A DNA stretch of 64,000 nt. It comes from Luteitalea sp. TBR-22. Lineage in GTDB: Bacteria; Acidobacteriota; Vicinamibacteria; Vicinamibacterales; Vicinamibacteraceae. The stretch spans positions 5,602,501 through 5,666,500 of the forward strand of contig NZ_AP024452.1 in assembly GCF_016865485.1 (NCBI RefSeq), in the 5' to 3' direction. The notes under the pieces were generated by a model. It saw only the letters and a program-made list of their open reading frames with translations. It searched no databases and was not told the origin of the DNA. Each line of letters begins with the position of its first letter. Position 1 is the first letter of the stretch. Positions 26,101 to 36,300 of the stretch are shown piece by piece. The position numbers and the translations under genes are program-made.

Positions 26101-26922
26101 ATGACCACGTTCGACCGCATTGGATCCATGGCTGAATTCCGCACGATCTGCATCTCCGACCCCCGCTTCGAGCACGACGGCCTGCGTCACGTCACCGTGA
26201 AGAGTGCCTCCCTGCGCGGCCGCGGCGACGTGACGGTGTGGGCGCCGCAAGTCGACGAGCCACCCGCCGGGCTCGTGATCCTGTTGCACGGCGTGTACGG
26301 CAGCCACTGGAGCTGGGCGCTCCAGGGCGGCGCGCACCGCACGGCGGCGCGACTGGTGGCAGCCGGTGACATCCCGCCGTTCGCGCTGGCGATGCCCTCC
26401 GACGGCCTGCGCGGCGACGGCTCGGGCTACGTGCGACACGGCGACGGATTCGACGCTGCGCGGTGGGTCGTCGACGAGGTGCCGCGCGCCGCGCGGGAGG
26501 CGATCCCCGGCCTGTCGCCCGAGGCACCTCGCTTCATCGCCGGCCTGTCGATGGGCGGCTTCGGCGCGCTCAGGCTCGGCGCGACGCATCCCGGCGCATG
26601 GCGAGCCGTGTCGGGACACTCGTCGATCACGCACCTCTCGCAGATGGCGCAGTTCATCGAGGAGGACGTGGCGTCGCTCGGCGCGGCATCGGGCGATGTG
26701 TCGGTGCTGGATGCAATGGTCGGCGCCGGCGACCGGCTGCCGGCCGTGCGGTTCGACTGCGGCGTGGACGACCAGTTGATCGAGGAGAACCGCGCGCTCC
26801 ACCGGGCGCTCGCCGAGCGCGGCATCCCGCACGTGTACGAGGAGTTCCCCGGCGCGCACGCGTGGGAGTACTGGGAGAGGCACCTCGAGGACTCCCTGCG
26901 CTTCTTCGCCGCCCGCGTGTAA
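26101..26922 (+). CDS. esterase family alpha/beta-hydrolase
   Basis: A 273-residue protein of the esterase (PF00756-type) family. The oxyanion-hole strand is LVILLHGVYGSHWSW. The nucleophile elbow is FIAGLSMGGFGALRLG (GLSMGG), the acid region is DCGVDDQLIEEN and the catalytic His is in PGAHAWEYWERHL. The order and spacing match S-formylglutathione hydrolase/tributyrin-esterase relatives. No signal peptide is seen, so it is probably cytoplasmic. It follows the class III-like alcohol dehydrogenase, which would fit formaldehyde-type chemistry, but a repeat-filled gap separates the two and the link is only suggestive. Confidence 0.87.
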   Translation: MTTFDRIGSMAEFRTICISDPRFEHDGLRHVTVKSASLRGRGDVTVWAPQVDEPPAGLVILLHGVYGSHWSWALQGGAHRTAARLVAAGDIPPFALAMPSDGLRGDGSGYVRHGDGFDAARWVVDEVPRAAREAIPGLSPEAPRFIAGLSMGGFGALRLGATHPGAWRAVSGHSSITHLSQMAQFIEEDVASLGAASGDVSVLDAMVGAGDRLPAVRFDCGVDDQLIEENRALHRALAERGIPHVYEEFPGAHAWEYWERHLEDSLRFFAARV

Positions 26923-26970
26923 GGCAGTACGGCTTACGGCTTGCGACTCAACGAAACGAGCGCCAGGTTC

Positions 26971-27021
26971 CGACTCCCGATTCCCGACTCCCGACTCCCG
27001 ACTCCCGACTCCCGATTCCCG
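26971..27021. repeat. 7-bp minisatellite, inverted orientation (family A)
   Basis: About seven heptamers of GACTCCC/GATTCCC, the reverse complement of the 19.4 kb array, between two convergent genes. Confidence 0.8.
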
Positions 27022-27762
27022 TCATGCCGACTGGCGCCTGAGCACCACCGTCCCGGCACCGCGATCGTGCGCGAGTCGGCGGTTCGGATCGCGCCACAGA
27101 TCGGTGAGGCCCGTGAAGAGCGTGCCGGGCACCGACGCGTAGCCGCCGAAGCGGTCGAACGCCGTGCCGAGCGTCATCGGCTGGCCGTCGATGCGGCGAA
27201 TCTCGAGGCCGAGCAGGCGCTTGCCGATGCTCCCCCACGGCGTGAGGCCGAGCAGCGTGAAATACAGCGCCGGGACGCCGAACAGGGCCGCCCAGCGCGC
27301 GAGGTCGGGCACGAACTTCGCCACCGGCACGCGCACGTGCCCCGGCTTGACGGCCCGCGCATCGTCACTGAACGTGAGCGACAGCTCCATGTCGACGTCC
27401 TTCATGTACGCGGCGCCGTCGCGCGGGCGGCCGGCGTGCACGGCGGTGATCGCCTCGAGCGGTAGTCCCTGCGCGCCGATGTCCACCAGCGTCGGGAGCA
27501 GGGCCGTCATCGCGTCGAGCGACTGCGCCTCGGTGCGCACCCGACCATCGAGGATGGCGCGCAGGGCATCGTAAGCGGGCCTGTCGCTCACGCGCAGCGC
27601 GAGCGCCGACCACAGGATTGCCGCGATCACGGTCGGCACGGCGATCAGCGCCACGTCGATGCCGAACGCCAGCAACCGCCGCAGCGGCGGCGCGAGTTCG
27701 CGCCCCAGCAACGAGTCGTCGACCACCTGGTGCGTCACCAGGTCGAACGTGCGTCCGGCCAT
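27022..27762 (-). CDS. RDD family membrane protein
   Basis: A 246-residue inner-membrane protein. RDD features are LRRLLAFGIDVALIAVPTVIAAILW (first helix with Arg and Asp), WAALFGVPALYFTLLGLTPWGSIGKRLLGL, and a C-terminal LWRDPNRRLAHDRGAGTVV, where the conserved Arg and Asp residues lie. A long loop of about 90 residues lies between helix pairs and is probably periplasmic. RDD proteins may be ion antiporters, but most are uncharacterised. AGGAGCAGGC precedes the ATG. The stop abuts the minisatellite. Confidence 0.85.
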   Translation of the reverse strand: MAGRTFDLVTHQVVDDSLLGRELAPPLRRLLAFGIDVALIAVPTVIAAILWSALALRVSDRPAYDALRAILDGRVRTEAQSLDAMTALLPTLVDIGAQGLPLEAITAVHAGRPRDGAAYMKDVDMELSLTFSDDARAVKPGHVRVPVAKFVPDLARWAALFGVPALYFTLLGLTPWGSIGKRLLGLEIRRIDGQPMTLGTAFDRFGGYASVPGTLFTGLTDLWRDPNRRLAHDRGAGTVVLRRQSA

Positions 27763-27813
27763 GCCTGCTCCTGCGATACGAGTGACGGGATGCCGTCCTG
27801 GCCCAGCCTGCGC

Positions 27814-28350
27814 TCACTGCGGCACCCGTGTCTTCCGGGGCATGGTCAGGGCGCGCATCAGGAACACGGCAAAGCCGAGGAAGCCGCTGAGCGCATACAG
27901 CAGCTTCGCGACGCTCGACAACCCGGGGACGAGGACGGCGTTGGCGGGGTCGGCCGGGTCGACGTACACCTGCACCTGCTGGCCTTCGGGAAAGCGGTCC
28001 CCGAACCGTCGCAGGCTGTCGCCACTGGTCATGCCGAAGGTGCCCGCCTGGATGCGGTCGCCCTGGTAGGCCTGACCGTCCACCTCGTAGCGATACACGA
28101 GGTGCAGGAACTGCGACGGCCGGCTCGTCCGGCGCGTCGACGTCGATCGCTGGTTCGTCGAGCTGACACCACGGGAGATGATCTCGCCGGGCACCGGCCT
28201 GAAGTCTCGCGTCCGCCAGGCCTGCCAGGTGGAGAGGGCGGCCGCCGCCAGCACGGCGAGGAAGACCGACGTGAACACGGTGCGCATGACGCGCAGCGTG
28301 CGCGTGGGGTTGCCGGGCGACCGGCCTGCGAGCCTCGCACGATGGGCCAT
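27814..28350 (-). CDS. DUF3592 membrane protein
   Basis: A 178-residue protein with one helix near the N-terminus (TVFTSVFLAVLAAAALSTW) and one near the C-terminus (LLYALSGFLGFAVFLMRAL). Between them is a beta-rich DUF3592 domain: VPGEIISRGVSS, FLHLVYRYEVDGQAYQGDRI, FPEGQQVQVYVDPADPANAVL. The YVDPxDPxxAVL segment is diagnostic. Function is unknown. It lies 51 bp upstream of the RDD gene on the same strand, so the two may be co-transcribed. Confidence 0.85.
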   Translation of the reverse strand: MAHRARLAGRSPGNPTRTLRVMRTVFTSVFLAVLAAAALSTWQAWRTRDFRPVPGEIISRGVSSTNQRSTSTRRTSRPSQFLHLVYRYEVDGQAYQGDRIQAGTFGMTSGDSLRRFGDRFPEGQQVQVYVDPADPANAVLVPGLSSVAKLLYALSGFLGFAVFLMRALTMPRKTRVPQ

Positions 28351-28415
28351 CAGGGGACTACAACGTCGGCAGGCCCGATAGCGCACGGACGAGGCGCGCC
28401 TCGACCGGGAGGCCA

Positions 28416-28421
28416 TAGGAT
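28416..28421 (+). promoter_or_regulatory. -10-like box for a leaderless propeller-protein transcript
   Basis: TAGGAT ends exactly 6 nt before the ATG at 28428. Confidence 0.5.
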
Positions 28422-28427
28422 ACCGAC

Positions 28428-29684
28428 ATGCGCTCGGCGGCGATGGCACTCCTCGCGGGCCTGGGACTGGCCCTGCAACCGACCTCGGCGGACTGGCACG
28501 TGACCGTGTCACAACTGACCCGCGGGCCTCGGCACCACTTCTTCGGCTATATCGGGCAGGCGCGCACGATCCCGTGGAGCGGGGACGGGCGCTACGTCCT
28601 CGCGCTTCGGACCGGCTTCCAGGACCGCATGCCAGGGCCGGCCGATGCGGCGGACGTCACCGTCATCGACACCGCCCGGGCCGACCGCGTCGTCCCGCTG
28701 ACGGAGTCGCGCGGGTGGAATCCCCAACAGGGCACGATGTTCTACTGGGATCCCCTCGCACCCGCCACGCGGTTCTTCTTCAACGACCGCGACCTGACGT
28801 CGGGCAAGGTGTTCACCGTCCTCTACGACCTCGCGGCGCGCCGCCGCGTGCGCGAGTTCCGGTTCGACGACACGCCAGTGGCCAACAGCGGCGTCGCCCA
28901 GCGCGGTGGACGCTACCTGGCGATCAACTACGCGAGGCTGGCTCGTTTGAGGCGCGTGACCGGCTATCCGGGCGCCCACGACTACACCGACGGCGTGCTC
29001 CACCCGCGCGACGATGGCATCCACGTGGTCGACACGGCCAACGGCACGCGACGGCTGCTGGTGTCGTATGCGCAGTTGGCGGATCTGGTGCGGCCGGTGC
29101 GGCCCGACGTCGCCGGCAAGGCCCTGTTCATCAACCACACGCTCTGGAGCCGCGACGACAGTCACATCTACTTCTACGTGCGCGCCGACTTCGACGACCC
29201 GCGGCAGCGGATCGACATCCCGTGCACCATCAGGCCCGACGGGACGGGGCTGACGATGCACGAGTACCTGGGCGGCCATCCCGAATGGCGCGATGGGACG
29301 CGGATGATCGGCGTCAAGGACGGGCGCCAGGTCGTCTACGACGTCACGACGCGCCAGGTGGTGGCGACCATCGGCGGGCCCGGTGTGTTCCCCCAGCCAG
29401 GTGGCGACATCGCGCTCTCGCCGGATGGCCGATGGTTCGTCAATGGCCACAGCACGGGCGGCAGCAACGGCTACACCGTCTTGCGGTTGGCCGACCAGAC
29501 ATGGGCGCGGACGCCGGAGATGACGAGGGGCCGATTCACCTCGGGCGACCTCCGCATCGACGGATCGCCGGCCTGGAACCGGTCGAGTGATGCGTTCCTG
29601 TTCCCTGGACTCGACGCGAGTGACGGCACGCGGCAGATCTTCGTCGCTCGCATCTCGCCCGGGCAGTCGCCCGCGAAGCCATGA
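28428..29684 (+). CDS. secreted beta-propeller protein
   Basis: A 418-residue protein with a short signal peptide (MRSAAMALLAGLGLALQPTSA). The body is made of WD40/TolB-like blades: IPWSGDGRYVLALRTGF, NQQGTMFYW-type blades, NHTLWSRDDSHIYFYVRADFD, LGGHPEWRDGTRMIGV, GDIALSPDGRWFVNGHS and GSPAWNRSSDAFLFPGLD. Oligogalacturonate-lyase-like propellers have a similar layout, but I cannot confirm catalytic His residues. It is probably periplasmic, with the role unknown. The next gene starts 13 nt downstream and is likely co-transcribed. Confidence 0.72.
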   Translation: MRSAAMALLAGLGLALQPTSADWHVTVSQLTRGPRHHFFGYIGQARTIPWSGDGRYVLALRTGFQDRMPGPADAADVTVIDTARADRVVPLTESRGWNPQQGTMFYWDPLAPATRFFFNDRDLTSGKVFTVLYDLAARRRVREFRFDDTPVANSGVAQRGGRYLAINYARLARLRRVTGYPGAHDYTDGVLHPRDDGIHVVDTANGTRRLLVSYAQLADLVRPVRPDVAGKALFINHTLWSRDDSHIYFYVRADFDDPRQRIDIPCTIRPDGTGLTMHEYLGGHPEWRDGTRMIGVKDGRQVVYDVTTRQVVATIGGPGVFPQPGGDIALSPDGRWFVNGHSTGGSNGYTVLRLADQTWARTPEMTRGRFTSGDLRIDGSPAWNRSSDAFLFPGLDASDGTRQIFVARISPGQSPAKP

Positions 29685-29697
29685 GAGGCGTCGCGCC

Positions 29698-30861
29698 GTG
29701 ATCCGCACGCTTGCCGTCGCCGACTACCGCTCGCTGCGCGAACTGGTGCTGGGGCTGCAGCCGCTGACGCTGGTCACCGGGCCGAACGGCAGCGGCAAGT
29801 CGAACATCTACCGCGCGCTGCGCCTGCTCGCCGACGCGGCGCAGGGGCAGCTCGTGCCGGCGCTGGCGCGCGAGGGCGGACTGTCGTCGACGCTGTGGGC
29901 CGGCCCCGAGCAGCCGTCGCGGGCGGTGCGCGCCGGCGACCACCCGGTGCAGGGCACCACCCGCAAGCAGGTGGTGAGCCTGCGCCTCGGCTTCGCGGGC
30001 GAGACGTTCTCGTACGCGGTGGACCTCGGCCTGCCGTCGCCTCGCAAGACGGCGTTCTTCCGCGATCCCGAGATCAAACGCGAGGTGATCTGGACGGGTT
30101 CGACCTTCCGCCTCTCCTCGGTGCTCCTCGACAGGCGCGCCAACCTGGTGCTGGGTCGCACACCCGAGGGCGAACTCGACGCGCTGCTGCAGGACCTGGC
30201 GACCTTCGACACGATGCTGACCCACTGCGCCGATCCGCTGCGCGCGCCGGAGGCGTTGCTGATCCGCGAACAGATGCGCGGCTGGCGCTTCTACGACCAC
30301 CTGCGCACCGATCGCGACGCGCCGGCCCGCCGCCCGCAGGTCGGCACGCACACGCCCGTGCTCGATGACGAAGGCGCGTCGCTGGCGGCGGCTTGGCAGA
30401 CCATCGACGAGATCGGCGACGCCGAGGCGCTGCACGGCACCGTCGAGGATGCCTTCCCGGGCGCCCGCGTCGAAGTCGTCGAGGCGGAGGGCACGTTCGA
30501 GCTCACGCTCCGCCAGCATGGCCTGCTCCGCCCGCTGCGCGCCGCGGAGCTCTCCGACGGCACCTTGCGCTACCTGCTGCTCGCCGCCGCGCTGCTCACG
30601 CCGCGTCCGCCGGAACTGCTCGTGCTGAACGAGCCGGAGACGAGCCTGCACCCCGACCTGCTGCCGGCGCTCGCACGCCTCATCACCACCGCCTCACGCG
30701 CCACGCAGGTCATCGTCGTCTCGCACGCCCCGCGCCTCATCGACGCGCTCGCCTCGGAGCCCGACTGCCATGTCGTCGCCCTCGAGAAACGCCACGGCGA
30801 GACCGTCGTCGCCAACATCCCCTGGCAGGACCAGCCGGTGTGGAAGTGGCCGGGGCGCTGA
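29698..30861 (+). CDS. AAA family ATPase (RecF/AAA_21-like)
   Basis: A 387-residue ABC-type ATPase. Walker A is VTGPNGSGKSNIYRAL (residues about 25-40). The signature-like region is AAELSDGTLRYLLLAAALL. Walker B is PELLVLNEPETSLHPDLLPAL, and the switch His is in VIVVSHAPRLIDAL. The overall form is that of a stand-alone RecF/SMC-type ATPase with a short middle domain. Relatives act in DNA repair or as parts of defence systems, but no nuclease or toxin partner is adjacent. Start GTG 29698 is 13 nt after the propeller gene. Confidence 0.87.
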   Translation: MIRTLAVADYRSLRELVLGLQPLTLVTGPNGSGKSNIYRALRLLADAAQGQLVPALAREGGLSSTLWAGPEQPSRAVRAGDHPVQGTTRKQVVSLRLGFAGETFSYAVDLGLPSPRKTAFFRDPEIKREVIWTGSTFRLSSVLLDRRANLVLGRTPEGELDALLQDLATFDTMLTHCADPLRAPEALLIREQMRGWRFYDHLRTDRDAPARRPQVGTHTPVLDDEGASLAAAWQTIDEIGDAEALHGTVEDAFPGARVEVVEAEGTFELTLRQHGLLRPLRAAELSDGTLRYLLLAAALLTPRPPELLVLNEPETSLHPDLLPALARLITTASRATQVIVVSHAPRLIDALASEPDCHVVALEKRHGETVVANIPWQDQPVWKWPGR

Positions 30862-30864
30862 CGT

Positions 30865-30957
30865 GGCCTTGGGCCTTGGGGCTTGGGCCTTGGGCCTTGG
30901 GCCTTGGGCCTTGGAGCTTGCCATGAGCCATGAGCCCTGAGCCATGAGTCACGACCT
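30865..30957. repeat. tandem GGCCTTG and GCCATGA units
   Basis: 30865-30917 holds repeated GGGCCTTG units. 30918-30957 holds repeated GAGCCATGA/GAGCCCTGA units. They fill the gap upstream of the PAP2-like gene. Confidence 0.6.
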
Positions 30958-30961
30958 CCGC

Positions 30962-30967
30962 TAGAAT
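30962..30967 (+). promoter_or_regulatory. -10-like box for a leaderless PAP2-like transcript
   Basis: TAGAAT ends exactly 6 nt before GTG 30974. The -35 area is occupied by the GAGCCATGA repeats. Confidence 0.5.
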
Positions 30968-30973
30968 CCACCG

Positions 30974-31588
30974 GTGCCGAAGGCTTCCTCCCGTCCCCGC
31001 TGGATCCTGCCGCTCGTCCTCATCGCGCTCGTGCTCCCGTTGGCGATGTTCGTGCCGCGATGGCCGTACGACCCCGAGGTCGCCCGGTTCATCCAGCGGC
31101 TGCCGCTGCCGGTCGGCTTCGCGGCGTGGCTCACGTCGCTGGCCGCCAAGCCCGTCGTGTATGGCGTGCTCGGCACCGGGCTGCTCCTGGCCACGTGGCG
31201 CGGACGCCTGAAGGGCCTGGTGACCACGGCCGTGCTGATGCTGATCTGGTGGTACGGCGGCGAGCCGCTCAAGGAAGTCGTGCACCGCGCGCGGCCGACG
31301 GCGGAGTTCGTCGAGGTGGTCCGCCCGGCCTCGGGGTTCTCGTTCCCCTCGACGTTCGCCACCACCTGGTTCAGCGCCTGGATGCCGCTGGCCATCTACG
31401 CCTTCCGCACGCGCCAGCGCGACGCGGGACTCGCCATCTCGATCGTCGCGTGGCTGCTCGTGCTCCTCGGCGCCTGGGCCCGGATCCGCATGGGCGCGCA
31501 CTGGCCCAGCGACCTGCTCATGACCATCGCGCTGGTCTGGTCGACGTTCGCCCTCATCGAACTCGTGGTCGACCGCCTCGACGGCTAG
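30974..31588 (+). CDS. PAP2-like membrane protein with altered active site
   Basis: A 204-residue protein with about five membrane helices. PAP2 signature C1 is intact (KEVVHRARP). C3 keeps the nucleophile and acid (ARIRMGAHWPSD). C2, normally SFPSGHA, reads SFPSTFATT, so the proton-donating His is replaced by Phe, and the Ser of C3 SR is Ala. Intact PAP2 enzymes dephosphorylate lipid phosphates at the membrane surface. This one may be weakly active, have changed chemistry or be a pseudoenzyme. The start is GTG 30974. Confidence 0.82.
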   Translation: MPKASSRPRWILPLVLIALVLPLAMFVPRWPYDPEVARFIQRLPLPVGFAAWLTSLAAKPVVYGVLGTGLLLATWRGRLKGLVTTAVLMLIWWYGGEPLKEVVHRARPTAEFVEVVRPASGFSFPSTFATTWFSAWMPLAIYAFRTRQRDAGLAISIVAWLLVLLGAWARIRMGAHWPSDLLMTIALVWSTFALIELVVDRLDG

Positions 31589-31605
31589 CGGGGCACCGTG
31601 CCCAG

Positions 31606-31686
31606 GGTAGGGCCGGGTCTCCGACCCGGCCGCTGGGCGCGCGGCGAGGTATCCGACAGCGGCGCGGTGGGACACCGCGCCCTACC
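31606..31686. repeat. family C repeat (GGTAGGG ... GCGCCCTACC)
   Basis: Opens with GGTAGGG at 31606 and closes with GCGCCCTACC at 31677-31686. It contains two hairpins (GGCCGGGTCTCCGACCCGGC and GGCGCGGTGGGACACCGCGC). Confidence 0.6.
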
Positions 31687-31710
31687 TTTTCCGAACTCTC
31701 GGAGTCGACC

Positions 31711-33231
31711 ATGACCACGTTCGGGCGTCGAGACTTCCTTGGCCGCGTCGCGGCCGCATCAGCCTTCACCATCGTCCCCCGCCGCGTGCTCGGCGGCCGG
31801 GGCCACATCGCACCGAGCGACATGGTGGTGCTCGCGCAGGTCGGGTGCGGCACCCAGGCCATGCGGCAGGTCAACACGAACCTGGTGCGTCGCCCCGACC
31901 TTCAGTTCGTCGCCGTCGTCGATCCCAATCGCAACAGCGACGACTACGTGGACTGGAGCCCCTTCGGCGTCCGTGCGGCCATCCGCAAGTTCCTCGACGA
32001 CCCGACGTGGGGCGAGGGCGACCGTGCGACCCGCTGCGGACGCGAGGTCGCGAAGTCGGTGATGGAGACCTGGTACCGCAAGCAGGGCCGGCCCGCCGCC
32101 GGCATCCGCGCGTACGAGGACTTCCGCGAGATGCTCGAGCGCGAGACCGACATCCAGGGCATCGTCAACATCACGCCCGACCACCAGCATGGGCCGATCA
32201 ACATCGCGGCGTTGCGCAGGAACAAGGCGGCCATCTCGCACAAGCCCGTCGCCGCGACGCTGCACGAAGTCCGGCGCACGCTCCTGGCGGCGCGCGAGAG
32301 CACCGCGCCCTCGCACCTGCTCGCCTACAGCAACCGGCCCGACCGACACACGCTCGCGGCGTGGATCGCGGCAGGCGCGATCGGCACCGTGCGCGAGGTA
32401 CACAACTGGACGAACCGGCCGTTCTGGCCGCAGGGCATGCAGGAGTACCACGCGTCGGGTCCGCCCGTGCCAGACGGCTTCAACTGGACGCTGTGGCAGG
32501 GCCCGGAGCCGGATCGCCCATATCATCCGGCCTACACGTTCTCCGTATATCGCGGCTGGTACGCCTACGGCACCGGCTGCCTCGGCGACATGGGCCATTA
32601 CAGCCTGTGGCAGCCGTACCGCATCCTCGGCCTCGGCGTGCCGGAGTGGGTCGAGGCGCGACCGAACAACGACGCCTGGGTCGATGGCACACGGGTCAGC
32701 AAGGGCGGCCACGTGTCGAAGGTGGCCTTCCCCAAGTCGAGCACCATCCGCTGGCGGCATCCGGCGACGACGACGCGCCCGGCGGTGGACACCTACTGGT
32801 ACGACGGCGGCATGAAGCCGGCGACACCCGACGAACTGCTCGAGGACGGCGAGGACTTCGCCGACGAGGGGATGCTGATCGTCGGCGACGCGGGCAAGAT
32901 CCTGTGCGACTTCCGGGCCAATGCCCCTCGGCTCCTCCCGAAGAAGCGCCAGCAGGCCTTCGCCGGGTCGGTCGTGGTGCCGGAGTTCGACGCGACGAGT
33001 CCTGACGATGAATGGGTGAACGCCATCAGGCAGGGGAAGTCCTCGAAAGGCAGCTTCGCGGCCGTGGCGCCACTGGCCGAAGCCGTCGCGCTGGCGGGCA
33101 TCGCGCTGCGCGTGCCCTACAAGCGCCTGCTGTGGGATGCAGCGCAGACCCGATTCACCAACTCGGACGAGGCCAACGCGCTCATCCGCCGCGCCGCGTA
33201 CCGGCCGGGGTGGGAGGCGATCATCGGTTAG
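31711..33231 (+). CDS. Gfo/Idh/MocA family oxidoreductase, Tat-exported
   Basis: A 506-residue protein. A Tat signal (FGRRDFLGRVAAASAFTIV) precedes a Rossmann domain (MVVLAQVGCGTQAMRQV) and the family EKP-type segment, seen here as NKAAISHKPVAATLHEVR. The C-terminal beta-sheet domain contains GTGCLGDMGHYSLWQPYRILG. NAD(P) would be carried across the membrane with the folded protein, as in glucose-fructose oxidoreductase. The substrate is probably a sugar or cyclitol; it is not identifiable further. The length is above the 340-400 norm, matching the Tat-exported acidobacterial/planctomycete subgroup. The start is ATG 31711. Confidence 0.88.
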   Translation: MTTFGRRDFLGRVAAASAFTIVPRRVLGGRGHIAPSDMVVLAQVGCGTQAMRQVNTNLVRRPDLQFVAVVDPNRNSDDYVDWSPFGVRAAIRKFLDDPTWGEGDRATRCGREVAKSVMETWYRKQGRPAAGIRAYEDFREMLERETDIQGIVNITPDHQHGPINIAALRRNKAAISHKPVAATLHEVRRTLLAARESTAPSHLLAYSNRPDRHTLAAWIAAGAIGTVREVHNWTNRPFWPQGMQEYHASGPPVPDGFNWTLWQGPEPDRPYHPAYTFSVYRGWYAYGTGCLGDMGHYSLWQPYRILGLGVPEWVEARPNNDAWVDGTRVSKGGHVSKVAFPKSSTIRWRHPATTTRPAVDTYWYDGGMKPATPDELLEDGEDFADEGMLIVGDAGKILCDFRANAPRLLPKKRQQAFAGSVVVPEFDATSPDDEWVNAIRQGKSSKGSFAAVAPLAEAVALAGIALRVPYKRLLWDAAQTRFTNSDEANALIRRAAYRPGWEAIIG

Positions 33232-33382
33232 CTGGGGTCCCGGCCGACCGAGTGGCCGCGACGAAAATCGCTTGACGCTGCTGGACGTCGGCGCGACAGT
33301 AGAGCTGCGTCAGGTCCTCTGGCGCATGTCGCGACGCGCCGCCTGACTTCCGCCTCTCCCGGTCGCCGCAGCGGGGGTTCCC

Positions 33383-36300
33383 ATGTGTCGACGATGCGTC
33401 GTCCTGGGGCTGCTGGCTGTGCTTGGCTGCTCCACTCTCGTGTCCGGGCAGGCATACCTCATGTCGAGGGCCCCGGACCGGTCGCCGGCCAACCACGATT
33501 CCTACCAGCCGCGCGTGAGCGCCGATGGCCTGCGAATCGTGTTCACGTCGAAGGCCTCCAACCTCGTCGCCAACGACACCAACGGCAAGGAAGACATCTT
33601 CCTGTGGGACGGGCGTGCGAATCCGGCCGTCATCGTCAGGCTCAGCGTGTCCACCGGTGGCGCGCAAGCCAACGGGCCGTCGGAGAACCCGTCGATCTCG
33701 CCGGACGGCAACGTCGTGGCCTTCAACTCGACGGCCACCAACCTCGGTGCACCGGAGACCAGCGGGTGGTCCAACGTCTACGTCAGGCGCATCGCAGGTG
33801 CCCAGGCCACGTGGAGCACCACGTGGGTCAGCCGCACCTGGCCCGGGGCGACGCTGCGCGTGCCCAACTCGCATTGCGGCCGGCCGTCGATGTCCAACGT
33901 CGGCCTCGTCGCGTTCGAGTGCCTGGCCGGGAACATGGTGGCCAACGACACCAACGGATCCACCGATGTGTTCGTCGTCGGGCTCGATGGCACCGGCATC
34001 GAGCGGGTGAGCACGAGGCCGGGCAACGTCGAGGGGAAGAACGGCTACAGTCAGTACCCGTCGATCAGCGCCGACGGGAACCTGGTGGCCTTCGAGTCGT
34101 ACTCGAACACGCTCGCGACAGGAGCGGCCGCCGGCGACGACAACAACTGCCCGGACGTCTTCGTGAAGAACCGGGCCACGGGTGACCTGCGCCGCCTGAA
34201 CGCCTTCCACGACATCCAGCCGAAAGGCTCGAGCCTGCGCCCGTCGATCAGCGGCAATGGCCGGTTCGTCGTCTTCGAATCGCAGGCGTACAACATGTCG
34301 TCGGAGCCCACCCCGAAGACGTTCTGGGAGATCTACCGCTACGACCTGACGCTGTCCCTGCAGGACCCTGATGCGGTGGTGCTGGTCAGCACCGCCGAGT
34401 TCGGAGGCTACAGGGCCGCCATCAACCACACCGGCTCGAAGGTGGCCTATGAGATCGCGGACCAGATCTACCTCTGGGACGAAGGGTCCACCGACAACCA
34501 CCTGAACCTGCAGGCCTCGGGGACGGTCACGGCCGAAGTGACCAACGGGCTCGCGATGCAGGCGGCGCTGGCGCCTGCGACGCCGGAGTTGGACGTCGTC
34601 GTCTTCTCGTCCAATGCGTCCAACCTCGACGACCCCACCAACGGCAGGTTGAACGTCTTCGGCCGCATGATCTCGAGATCCGTTCAGGACATGACGCCGA
34701 CCACGGCGATCGCTACGCCGGCATCGCCGAGTCCGCCGACGCCTGGACGCCCGATCTACAGCAACGTCGAACTCGGGTTGGACGATCATGCCGATCAGTA
34801 CTCGGAAGCGATGGTCACGATGTGCTTCCTGTACTCGATCGGCGTCTTGCCCGAGCCGCTCTCGGCGCCGCCCGCGCCGCCCACCGTGACCGTCGGAGGC
34901 GTGGCCGCCAAGGGCGTCTCGACGCCGAACGCGCACACCGTGCGATTTTCGGCCCCACTGCTGGCCGACGGCAGCAGCAACCTCGTCATCGTCAGGTTCG
35001 CCGACGGCGAGGTCATGAAGGTGCCGGTGCGCCTGAAGGCCATGGCCCTGGTCCCCGGCTCGTCGACCGACACCGACCACGACACGCTGCCCGACTGGTG
35101 GGAACTGACCTACGGGCTCGATCCCAACGACGCCACCGATGCGAGCACGGTCAACGGCAATGGCCTGACGCCCCTTCAGTCACTCGCGCAACAGCACCAT
35201 CCCACGGCCACGGCGTACCGTCACCTGGCCGAAGGCGCGACGGGCAGCCTGTTCCAGACGAGGATCGCGCTCGCCAACCCGAACGTGCTGCCCGCCATGG
35301 CCTTGCTGCGTTACCTGAAGCCGGACGGGACGGTGCAGGCCCAACCCCTGTCGGTGCCAGCGATGGGACGCGCCACCGTGGACGTGGAGACCGTCGCGGG
35401 CATGGACACGGCGGAGTTCTCGACCTCGGTGGAGTCGGACCTCCCGCTCATCGTCGATCGCACGATGCGCTGGGGTGGCAGCCAGTCCTACGGCGCGCAC
35501 ACGGAGACCGCCCTGGCCGCACCGGCGCTCACGTGGTACCTGGCCGAGGGCGCCACGCACAACGCGTTCAATCTCTTCTACCTGCTGCAGAACCCCAATT
35601 CGGCCGAGTCGCAGGTGCGCGTCCGGTTCCTGCGACCGACAGGGGCACCGCTCGAGAAGACATACACGCTGCCCGCGAACTCCCGGACCAACATCTGGGT
35701 GGACCTGGAGACCTTCCCGGGCCTCGGCCAGGCGCTCGCCAACACGGACGTCTCGGCCGTGTTCGACGTGCTCAACGGCCGCCCGATCATCGTCGAGCGG
35801 GCGATGTACGCCGACGTGCCAGGACAGACGTTCGGGGCAGGCCACGAGAGCGCGGGTGTCACCGCGCCAGCGCTGGAGTGGTTCCTCGCCGAAGGGGCAA
35901 CCGGACCCTACTTCGACCTGTTCGTCCTGGTGGCCAACCCCGGGGGCACGGCGGCGGCCATCGAGGCGACGTACCTCCTGCCGGACGGCCGCACGCTGGT
36001 GAAGCACTACAACGTCGCGGCGACCAGCCGCTTCAACATCTGGGTGGATTACGAGGATGCGGTCCTGGCCGACACGGCGGTGTCGACAACCATCCGGTCG
36101 ACCAACGGGGTGCCGATCATCGTGGAACGGGCGATGTGGTGGCCGCAGGCTGCATGGTACGAGGCGCACAACTCGCCTGGCGCGACCACGACCGGCACGC
36201 GGTGGGCACTGGCGGAGGGCGAGGCGGGCGGCTCGCTCGGCGTGGAGACCTACATCCTGATCGCCAACACGTCGGATGTGCCGGCCACCGTCAGGGTGAC

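Noticed and set aside
29698-30861. OLD- or Gabija-type defence ATPase
   Set aside because: The ATPase ends after the switch region without a TOPRIM nuclease domain, and no UvrD-like or nuclease partner is adjacent.
33271-33300. TTGACG ... TAGAGC promoter before the 1052-residue protein gene
   Set aside because: Spacing between the two hexamers is about 22 bp, too long for a standard promoter.
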